A stretch of 24,195 nt of DNA, taken from contig JAGSGJ010000032.1 in NCBI GenBank assembly GCA_023955225.1, positions 1 to 24,195 of the forward strand, written 5' to 3'. The stretch is from Sulfurovum sp. (GTDB taxonomy: Bacteria > Campylobacterota > Campylobacteria > Campylobacterales > Sulfurovaceae). Under the pieces are notes generated by a model. The model was not told where the DNA came from, searched no databases, and saw only the letters and a list, made by a program, of their open reading frames with translations. Below are positions 13,078 to 24,195 of this stretch, one piece after another. How positions within the stretch are numbered: the stretch's first letter is position 1; each line of letters starts with the position of its first letter. The position numbers were made by a program, and so were the translations under genes.

Positions 13078-13782
13078 ATGGCAAAAAAACCAAGTAAAAG
13101 AAGAGAAGCACTACTTAAAATAGTAGATGCTACTAAAACATACGGCGTTGATGAAGCAATGGCTACACTTAAAAACCTTAAATCAGCAAAATTTGATGAG
13201 ACTGTTGAAGTTGCACTTAACTTGAACGTTGACCCAAGACATGCAGACCAAATGGTTAGAGGATCAGTTGTTCTTCCTAATGGAACTGGTAAAACAGTAA
13301 GAGTAGCAGTATTTGCAAAAGACGCTAAAGCAGATGAAGCTAAAGCAGCGGGTGCAGACATTGTTGGTGCTGCAGATCTTATTGAAGATATTCAAGCAGG
13401 TAAAATTGATTTTGATATCGTGATCTCTACACCAGATATGATGGGTGTTCTTGGTAAAGTAGCAAGAATCCTTGGCCCAAAAGGTCTTATGCCTAACCCT
13501 AAGACTGGTACAGTAACTATGGATGTTGCTAAAGCAGTTGAAAATGCTAAAGGTGGACAAGTTAACTTTAGAGTAGACAAAAAAGGTAACATCCACGCTG
13601 GTATTGGTAAAGTTTCTTTTTCAGAAGAGCAGATCAAAGAAAACTTTGTAACACTTCTTGAAAATATTAATAAAGCAAAACCTGCATCTGCAAAAGGTAG
13701 ATATATTACTAATGCAGCTATTTCATTGACGATGAGCCCATCAATCACACTTGATACATCAGAAGTAATGGATATTAAATAA
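13078..13782 (+). CDS. rplA: 50S ribosomal protein L1
   Basis: L1 forms the mobile stalk near the ribosomal E site and autoregulates its operon in E. coli. The 234-aa product starts MAKKPSKRREALLKIV and has RGSVVLPNGTGK, GADIVGAADLIEDIQAG, ARILGPKGLMPNPKTGTVT and FRVDKKGNIHAGIGKVSF, the family hallmarks. An in-frame ATG at 13051 would add nine residues, but GGAG at 13068-13071 is correctly spaced for the ATG at 13078 and the family N-terminus fits. A terminator-like hairpin follows. Confidence 0.97.
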   Translation: MAKKPSKRREALLKIVDATKTYGVDEAMATLKNLKSAKFDETVEVALNLNVDPRHADQMVRGSVVLPNGTGKTVRVAVFAKDAKADEAKAAGADIVGAADLIEDIQAGKIDFDIVISTPDMMGVLGKVARILGPKGLMPNPKTGTVTMDVAKAVENAKGGQVNFRVDKKGNIHAGIGKVSFSEEQIKENFVTLLENINKAKPASAKGRYITNAAISLTMSPSITLDTSEVMDIK

Positions 13783-13788
13783 TTCATT

Positions 13789-13823
13789 TATAAAGAGGGC
13801 ATACGCCTTCTTTATATTATTTT
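13789..13823 (+). terminator. Intrinsic terminator or attenuator after rplA
   Basis: TATAAAGAGGGC and GCCTTCTTTATA pair along 12 positions (one G-T) around an ATAC loop, then TTATTTT. It begins seven bases after the rplA stop. It probably ends most rplKA transcripts and separates rplJL-rpoBC. Confidence 0.65.
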
Positions 13824-13855
13824 CAAACAAAAACTCATATTTAGTTTTTGTTTGA
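13823..13855 (+). other. Perfect 13-bp hairpin upstream of rplJ
   Basis: TCAAACAAAAACT and AGTTTTTGTTTGA pair perfectly around CATATTT, starting where the preceding terminator ends. On the minus strand it also ends in an A/T-rich stretch. It may be a second terminator or an RNA stability or processing element. Confidence 0.5.
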
Positions 13856-13893
13856 GGGTAATTTTTACTACTCATAAATCTTAGATTAAAGAT

Positions 13894-13977
13894 AATAGGG
13901 GCGAAAGCTTAATTAATATATTTGAAAGAATATATGGTCCTTTACGGAACCCTTTTAGAGATCGGAAGGAGAATTAT
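13894..13977 (+). promoter_or_regulatory. Candidate L10 leader upstream of rplJ
   Basis: The final 84 bases before rplJ can fold into an outer AGGG/CCCT stem enclosing an ATATATT-type hairpin (about 13916-13934) and GGTCC/GGAACC with a bulge (13936-13951). L10 represses its own operon by binding a leader in this position. Similarity to the known L10 leader is positional and rough. AAGGAG then precedes the ATG. Confidence 0.4.
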
Positions 13978-14463
13978 ATGACTAGAACTAGAAAAGAAGA
14001 ATTAGTTGCAGAGATGACAGCAGAGTTTAAAGACGCTGGTGCCATTATCGTTTGTGATTACAAAGGTATGACTGTTGAAAATCTTGAGATCGTAAGAAAT
14101 CTTGCTAAAGATGAAAACACAAAAGTACAAGTTGTTAAAAATAGACTAGCTGCAATTGCATTACAAAATGCAGGTTGCGAAGCTGTTGATTTTAAAGACA
14201 CAAACCTTGTAATTTGGGGTGATGCACAAGTTACACCTTGTAAAATTGCTGATCAAGCCGCAACTCAATTCAAAGATAGTTTTTCAATAAAAACTGGTTT
14301 AATCCAGGGTGAAGTTGCTAGTATGGAGACCATTAATGCAATGGCTAAACTTCCTACTAGAGATGTACTTATTGGTATGCTCCTTAATGTTTGGAACGCA
14401 CCGGTACAAAATTTCACAATTGGTATGCAAGCACTTGCAACTAAAAAAGAAGAAGAAGCGTAG
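13978..14463 (+). CDS. rplJ: 50S ribosomal protein L10
   Basis: L10 anchors the L7/L12 dimers to the ribosomal stalk. The 161-aa product starts MTRTRKEELVAEMTAEFKDA and has the rRNA-binding N-terminal domain with VCDYKGMTVENLE and KVQVVKNRLAAIAL. The C-terminal helix (about residues 130-155) that carries L12 follows. GGAAGGAG lies about six bases before the ATG. It is the first gene of rplJL-rpoBC and has a 195-base structured leader. Confidence 0.96.
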   Translation: MTRTRKEELVAEMTAEFKDAGAIIVCDYKGMTVENLEIVRNLAKDENTKVQVVKNRLAAIALQNAGCEAVDFKDTNLVIWGDAQVTPCKIADQAATQFKDSFSIKTGLIQGEVASMETINAMAKLPTRDVLIGMLLNVWNAPVQNFTIGMQALATKKEEEA

Positions 14464-14470
14464 AGTGGTG

Positions 14471-14491
14471 AGAGCCACGAGGCTCTTTTAA
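14471..14491 (+). terminator. Weak terminator/attenuator between rplJ and rplL
   Basis: AGAGCC-ACGA-GGCTCT followed by TTTAATTT. The six-pair stem is short, so partial termination is likely. Since L12 is needed in fourfold or greater excess over L10, rplL probably relies on strong translation despite it. Confidence 0.5.
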
Positions 14492-14545
14492 TTTGAAACT
14501 GTAAAATGTTTCATATCATATGAATTATAATTTAAGGAATTAATT

Positions 14546-14917
14546 ATGGCAACAACTAAAGAAGATGTTCTTGAGTTTATCTCAAACATGTCAGTACTTG
14601 AGCTTTCTGAGCTTGTAAAAGAATTTGAAGAGAAATTTGGCGTATCTGCGCAAGCTACAGTAGTAGCTGGTGGTCCTGCTGCTGGTGGCGAAGCTGCTGA
14701 AGAGCAAACAGAGTTTGACGTAGTACTTACAGGTGCTGGCGACAAAAAAATCAACGCTATTAAAGTAGTAAGAGCAATCACTGGTCTTGGACTTAAAGAA
14801 GCGAAAGCTGCTGTTGAAGAAGTTCCATCTGTACTTAAAGAAGGTGTTTCTAAAGATGAAGCAGAAGACTTCAAAAAACAAATCGAAGAAGCTGGCGCTA
14901 CTTGCGAACTTAAATAA
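14546..14917 (+). CDS. rplL: 50S ribosomal protein L7/L12
   Basis: This is the multicopy stalk protein that recruits translation GTPases. The 123-aa product has an N-terminal dimerisation helix region (TKEDVLEFISNMSVLELSEL), an Ala/Gly-rich hinge (about residues 38-52, AGGPAAGGEAAEE), and the conserved C-terminal domain with KINAIKVVRAITGLGLKEAK. It ends ATCELK, where most homologues have ATVELK. TAAGGA lies about eight bases before the ATG. Confidence 0.97.
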   Translation: MATTKEDVLEFISNMSVLELSELVKEFEEKFGVSAQATVVAGGPAAGGEAAEEQTEFDVVLTGAGDKKINAIKVVRAITGLGLKEAKAAVEEVPSVLKEGVSKDEAEDFKKQIEEAGATCELK

Positions 14918-14933
14918 TTACTATTATTTAAGA

Positions 14934-14958
14934 GAGCTTAGGCAGTTTGCCTAAGCTC
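14934..14958 (+). terminator. Hairpin after rplL (attenuator-like)
   Basis: GAGCTTAGGCA and TGCCTAAGCTC form an 11-pair perfect stem around GTT. No T-run follows (CTGTTAC), so full intrinsic termination is unlikely. It resembles the partial terminator between rplL and rpoB in E. coli by position. Confidence 0.5.
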
Positions 14959-14987
14959 CTGTTACAAATCTCATTGGATATAGCGAT

Positions 14988-15028
14988 AAACTATTCGGAG
15001 ACATTTCATACCCTCATGTCAATAGTTT
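14988..15028 (+). other. Two-tier hairpin in the rplL-rpoB spacer
   Basis: AAACTATT/AATAGTTT form the outer stem and GACAT/ATGTC the inner one, with a four-base CGGA bulge on the 5' side. E. coli has an RNase III processing hairpin at the same place. Shared function is inferred from position. Confidence 0.45.
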
Positions 15029-15097
15029 CTTTGTATACCCAATATACACATTAAACACACTACATAAACCAAACTAAACCGAAATAAGGATAATCCC

Positions 15098-19247
<4,150 letters not shown>

Positions 19248-19255
<8 letters not shown>

Positions 19256-22200
19256 GTTTTTAGAGAATTTAACACCAATAGATCTTAACAGTGAAGAGAG
19301 ACCAAAGGATATAGCAGCACTACAACTTAGAGTTGCAAGTCCTGAGAAAGTCCTTTCTTGGAGTTACGGTGAAGTAAAAAAACCAGAAACAATCAACTAT
19401 AGAACCCTTAAACCAGAAAGAGACGGCCTTTTCTGTGCGAAAATTTTTGGTCCTATCAGAGACTATGAGTGTCTTTGTGGTAAGTACAAAAAAATGCGTT
19501 ATAAAGGCGTAGTATGTGAAAAATGTGGGGTTGAAGTAACTACTTCTAAAGTACGAAGAAACCGTATGGGACACATCGACCTTATCGCTCCTGTAGCACA
19601 TATCTGGTATGTTTCTTCCCTTCCATCACGTATTGGTACACTTTTGGGTGTAAAGATGAAAGACCTTGAAAGAGTACTTTATTATGAAGCATATATTGTT
19701 AAAACTGCTGGTGAAGCATGTTATGACAGTGAAGGGTTAACCCCACTGGCAAAATATGATGTACTGAATGAAGAGCAATATCAGCAGATCATGCAACGTT
19801 TTGGTGATACAGATCTAGATGCAAGAATGGGTGGGGAAATTGTCCAGGAATTACTTGCAGATCTTGACCTTGTTGAAATGTTTACACAACTTAAACTTGA
19901 TATTCAAGCGACAAAATCAGAAGCAAAAAGAAAGACGATCGTTAAGCGTCTAAAAGTGATTGAAGCATTCCTTCACTCAGGTAACAGACCAGAGTGGATG
20001 ATGTTGACTCAACTACCGGTACTTCCACCAGATTTGAGACCTCTTGTAAGTCTTGATGGTGGTAAATTTGCTGTTTCTGATGTGAATGACCTTTATAGAA
20101 GAGTGATCAACCGAAACCAAAGACTTAAAAGACTTGTAGAGCTTGATGCACCAGAGATCATCGTTAGAAATGAAAAGCGTATGCTTCAGGAAGCTGTAGA
20201 TGCACTTTTTGACAATGGTAGACGTGGGAATGCTGTAAAAGGTGCCAACAAAAGACCATTGAAGTCACTTTCAGAAGTGATCAAGGGTAAACAAGGTCGT
20301 TTCCGTCAAAACCTTCTTGGTAAGCGTGTTGACTTCTCTGGACGTTCTGTTATTGTTGTTGGTCCAGACTTACGTATGGATCAGTGTGGTCTTCCTAAGG
20401 TCATGGCAATTGAGCTGTTTAAGCCGCATTTGATGGCTAAGCTTGAAGAAAAAGGGTATGCAACGACACTCAAGCAAGCTAAGAAGATGATAGAGAAGAA
20501 AGAAAATGAAGTATGGGAATGTTTGGAAGAAGTAGTTGAGAATTATCCAATCCTCTTGAACCGTGCGCCAACGCTTCACAAACTTTCTATTCAAGCGTTC
20601 CACCCTAGACTTATCGAGGGTAAAGCGATTCAATTGCACCCACTGGTATGTTCTGCGTTCAACGCCGACTTCGATGGGGATCAAATGGCGGTACACGTAC
20701 CACTTTCAGATGAAGCGATAGCTGAAGCAAAAACATTGATGCTTGCATCGATGAACATTTTGCTTCCAGCATCAGGTAAGGCGATCGCAGTACCTTCACA
20801 AGATATGATTTTAGGTCTTTATTACCTAACGTTAGAGAAAAATGATGTAAAAGGTGAACATAAACTTTTTGCAAATGTAGAAGAAGTGGAAATTGCATTT
20901 GAACAAAATGCACTTGATCTGAATGCACGTATCAGAACAGTGATAGAAGGAAAAATTGCCAAATCAACTGCAGGTAGATTGATCTTAAAATCAATTATTC
21001 CTGACTATGTACCAGAAAAATACTGGAACAAAGTTTTGAAGAAAAAAGATATCGGTACATTGGTTGACTATATCTATAAGATAGGTGGTGTTTCTGAAAC
21101 TGCCGGTTTCCTTGATAATCTTAAGGATATGGGTTTCAAATATGCAACCAAAGTAGGGGTTTCGATCTCTATTGATGATATTAAAATTCCTGAAATGAAA
21201 GTAGGAAAAGTTATTTCTACAAAAGAAGAAGTAAAAGAGATCCAGAGACAATATGGTGCTGGACTCTTAACAGATCAAGAGCGTTATAACAAAATTATTG
21301 ATATCTGGACAGATGCGAACAATAATATTGCTGAAGGTCTTATGACTTTAATTAGAGCAGATAAAGACGGATTCAACTCGGTGCATATGATGGCTGACTC
21401 AGGAGCGAGAGGTTCAGCGGCGCAGATTAGACAGCTTTCTGGTATGAGGGGTCTTATGGCGAAATCAGATGGGTCTATTATTGAAACACCTATTACGTCA
21501 AACTTCCGTGAAGGTCTAAATGTACTTGAGTACTTTATTTCAACTCACGGTGCGAGAAAAGGTCTTGCCGATACAGCACTTAAGACAGCGAATGCGGGTT
21601 ACTTAACAAGAAAACTGATCGATGTTGCACAAAATGTGAAGATATCTATGACAGATTGTGGCACACACGAAGGGGTAGAAGTATCTGATATCGTTGTAGG
21701 TAATGAAATGATCGAGCCATTGGCAGATCGTATCTACGGTAGAGTATTGGCTGAAGATGTTATCGATCCTATTACTTCTGAAGTACTTGTATCTGAAGGT
21801 ACGATGATAGATGAAGAGACTGCTTCAAGAGTACAAGATGCAGGTGTACGTTCAGTTGTTATGCGAGCACCATCATCATGTAAAGCACCAAAAGGTATTT
21901 GTGCAAAATGTTATGGTCTGAACATGGCTGATAACAGAATGGTTAAACGTGGAGAAGCTGTAGGTGTTATTGCAGCACAATCTATTGGTGAGCCAGGTAC
22001 ACAACTTACACTACGTACATTCCACACAGGTGGTACGGCAACAGCAGGTAAAGAAGATAGACAAGTTATCGCAAGTAAAGAAGGTTTTATCAGATACTAC
22101 AACCTTAATGTATATCGTAATAGAGAAAATAACCTTATCGTTGCAAACAGAAGAAACGCAGGTGTTCTTTTGGTTGAGCCTAAGATCAAAGCAATAGTGG

Positions 22201-23777
22201 ATGGTACACTTTCTCTTATTGTGACACATGATGAATATGTGATCTCTGTAAATGCTGGTAGTGATGATGAAGTGAAGTATAATCTTAGAAAATCGGATGT
22301 GGCTAAATCAAATGAACTTGCAGGTGTTGCGGGTAAAGTTGAAGGAAAACTTTTCTTACCACTGAAAGATGGAGATAAAGTAAAAGAGGGTGATTCTATC
22401 GTTGAAGTGATCAATGAGGGTTGGTCTGTGCCAAGTCGTGTTCCATTTGCGTCTGAACTTAAAGTGGAAGATGGTGCTCCAGTGACACAGAATGTTATAT
22501 CTGAGTCAAAAGGTAAAGTGAAGTTCTTCTTACTTAAGGGGGATTACCTTGAAGCACATACAGACATCAAAGAGGGTTCAAAAGTAGTAGAAAAAGGTCT
22601 CTTTGCCGTAGTTGTTGATGAGAACAACAGAGAAGCAGCAAGACACTATATCTCAAGAGGATCTGTGGTAAAAGTTGATAATGATGCTATAGTTCAAAGA
22701 GGTGATCTACTTTCTTCTCCTGAAACATCTTCGCATGTAGTGATAGCAGAATGGGACCCATATTCAGAGCCTATCATTGCTGAACAGCAAGGAACATTGA
22801 AATTTGAAGATATTATTCCAGGTGTTACAGCAGTTGAGCAGTTTGATGAAGTGACGGGTGATACAAGACTTGAACTTAATGAATATATCCCTGCTGCATA
22901 TAAACCAGCGATTGTTCTAGCAACAGAAGGCGGAGAGTTAATTCGTTATCAGCTTGATGCTAAGACGATTCTATTTGTTAAAGATGGTGATGATGTAAGT
23001 ATTGCAGATATCTTGGCAAAAACACCAAAGGCGGCTATCAAGTCAAAAGATATTACCGGGGGTCTTCCGCGAGTATCTGAACTCTTTGAGGCTAGACGTC
23101 CTAAAGACATTGCCCTTATTGCGCAGATTGATGGTGTAGTAAGCTTTGGTAAACCATTACGTGGGAAAGAGAGACTGATCGTTTCTGGTGACAATGATCA
23201 GGTAACTGAACAGTTTGTTGACAAAAACAAAGTAGCATTGGTTAATGTGGGTGAGTATGTTCACGCAGGTGAAAAACTGACTGACGGTATTGTATCAAGT
23301 CATGATATCCTTGCGGCACTTGGTGAGAAAGCATTGTATGAGTACATTGTGTCAGAAGTACAAATGGTCTATCGTAGACAAGGGGTTAATATCTCAGATA
23401 AACACATCGAGATCGTTACTTCTCAAATGATGAGACAAGTAAAAGTTGTTGAGAGCGGTGACTCTAAGTTTATCGCTGGAGACATCGTTTCTCGTCGTAA
23501 GTTCCAAGAAGAGAACCAAAGTGTTATCGCTCTTGGAGGTGAACCTTCTATTGCTGAGCCAATGCTTGTAGGTATTACACGTTCAGCGGTTGGTGCAGAC
23601 AGTATTATCTCTGCTGCATCATTCCAAGATACGACTAAAGTACTTACTTCTGCATCTATTGCAGGAACAGTAGATGCTCTTGAAGATCTTAAAGAAAACG
23701 TTGTTATCGGACGTCTTATCCCAGTGGGTACTGGTATGATCAATAATGATAATATCAAATTAACTGCGGCAGAGTAA
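19248..23777 (+). CDS. rpoC: RNA polymerase beta' subunit
   Basis: The 1509-aa product starts MSKFLENLTPIDLNSEERPK. The first zinc site is CLCGKYKKMRYKGVVCEKCG. The catalytic magnesium loop NADFDGDQ begins at residue 472. The second zinc site uses DCGTHEG and SSCKAPKGICAKCYG, and the C-terminus has ITGGLPRVSELFEARRP and FQDTTKVLT. An upstream in-frame ATG at 19203 lies inside rpoB; GGAGGG at 19238-19243 fits the ATG at 19248. It overlaps the rpoB stop by eight bases. Confidence 0.98.
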
Positions 23778-23806
23778 TCTCCTCAGGCTGTTTCTAGTTT
23801 AGGCTA

Positions 23807-23836
23807 GAAGCAGGTTAAACCTACTTCATTCTTTTC
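23807..23836 (+). terminator. Hairpin with T-rich tail after rpoC
   Basis: GAAG-C-AGGT, loop TAA, ACCT-A-CTTC, followed by ATTCTTTTCC. The stem has one C/A mismatch. A preceding TCTAG/CTAGA pair at 23793-23808 overlaps and could compete. A plausible but moderate intrinsic terminator for the rpoBC transcript. Confidence 0.45.
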
Positions 23837-23876
23837 CACTCCTTTTAAACATAAGAAAAACCAAAGATTATTTCGA

Positions 23877-23882
23877 TATAAT
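23877..23882 (+). promoter_or_regulatory. -10 box for the rpsL operon
   Basis: TATAAT in an AT-rich context with no clear TTGACA upstream. It would start a transcript near 23889 with a leader of about 120 bases. Confidence 0.55.
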
Positions 23883-23888
23883 ATGCCT

Positions 23889-24007
23889 CCAAAAATCTGC
23901 GTGATTTAGGCTAGATAAAACCGTTCACAGCGAATGTTTTTATGTGGTGTAAGAACCCAGATTCAAGAGACTTGATCTCAATTCAAACTAACCAGAAAGG
24001 AAACGAT
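23889..24007 (+). other. Structured leader before rpsL
   Basis: Two hairpins are visible: AAAAC-C-GTTC, loop ACAGC, GAAT-GTTTT (about 23917-23940), and GAGA-CTTGA-TCTC (about 23967-23979). TTTAGGCTAGA at 23905-23915 repeats the sequence at 23798-23808 near the rpoC end. Autoregulation of the str operon usually acts at another site (S7), so the role here is unknown. Confidence 0.3.
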
Positions 24008-24195
24008 TTGCCTACAATTAATCAATTGATTCGTAAAGAACGTAAAAAGCAAGTGAAAAAATCAAAATCACCTGCACTCGTAAAATGTCCTCAAAGAAGA
24101 GGCGTATGTACTAGAGTATATACTACAACACCAAAGAAACCTAACTCGGCACTTAGAAAAGTTGCTAAAGTAAGATTGACAAGTGGTTTTGAAGT
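24008..24195 (+). CDS. rpsL: 30S ribosomal protein S12 (5' part, TTG start)
   Basis: S12 sits at the decoding centre. The visible 62 codons start with TTG, giving MPTINQLIRKERKKQ, the invariant S12 N-terminus. AAAGGA at 23996-24001 is six bases upstream, and no ATG or GTG fits, so the TTG start is firm. TPKKPNSALRK holds the lysine whose replacement gives streptomycin resistance in many bacteria; it is wild type here. The frame runs off the right edge. rpsG and fusA would be expected next. Confidence 0.96.
   Translation, partial: MPTINQLIRKERKKQVKKSKSPALVKCPQRRGVCTRVYTTTPKKPNSALRKVAKVRLTSGFE

Noticed and set aside
14309..14491. 60-codon plus-strand ORF across the rplJ end
   Set aside because: Out of frame within rplJ and running into its attenuator hairpin; no independent start signal.
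14526..14531. TATAAT just before rplL
   Set aside because: It lies 14 bases from the ATG and overlaps the ribosome binding site region, too close for a useful promoter.

Overview
The window looks like the chromosome of a low-GC Campylobacterota (epsilonproteobacterium), most likely near Sulfurovum. The evidence is a futalosine-pathway menaquinone gene (mqnA), epsilon-style molybdenum-cofactor proteins, an RpoB with the epsilon-type ALGEGGL variant, and separate rpoB and rpoC genes, which argues against Helicobacter and Wolinella where they are fused. The genus is inference from remembered protein flavour, not a database match.

Layout. 1-626 (minus) is a 3'-truncated mqnA. 803-2800 (plus) is a molybdopterin set, moaD-moaE-moeA, with a long palindrome just before moeA. 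2801-3293 is a regulatory gap with a 36-codon minus-strand ORF, a 16-bp direct repeat resembling operators, a -10 box and a folded leader. These precede a chromosomal CI/LexA-like S24 repressor at 3294-3947. A DksA/TraR-type zinc-finger gene faces it convergently. 4346-7964 (plus) is a tight three-gene cluster: an apparently exported YyaL/DUF255 protein with a thioredoxin-like motif, a DUF309 protein, and a double-domain SagB-type nitroreductase. 7966-9457 (minus) carries an SUI1/YciH gene and yaaA, separated by a 268-bp element with 19-bp perfect terminal inverted repeats and nested internal complementarity. Two very small ORFs abut that element.

9546 to the end is the translation and transcription super-cluster. 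A perfect-consensus sigma70 promoter drives tRNA-Thr(UGU), tRNA-Tyr(GUA), tRNA-Gly(UCC) and tRNA-Thr(GGU). Then come tuf, rpmG, tRNA-Trp, secE, nusG, rplK, rplA, rplJ, rplL, rpoB, rpoC and the first part of rpsL. rpmG (50 aa) and secE (59 aa) are short but clear. The tRNA order is the same as in the E. coli tufB operon. Most spacers here hold hairpins that could attenuate, be processed, or bind ribosomal proteins.

The core half is ordinary in gene content. The least explained items are the inverted-repeat element at 8358-8625 with its small flanking ORFs, and the repressor/operator/small-ORF arrangement at 2931-3947. I saw no CRISPR array, transposase gene, prophage or restriction/defence operon.
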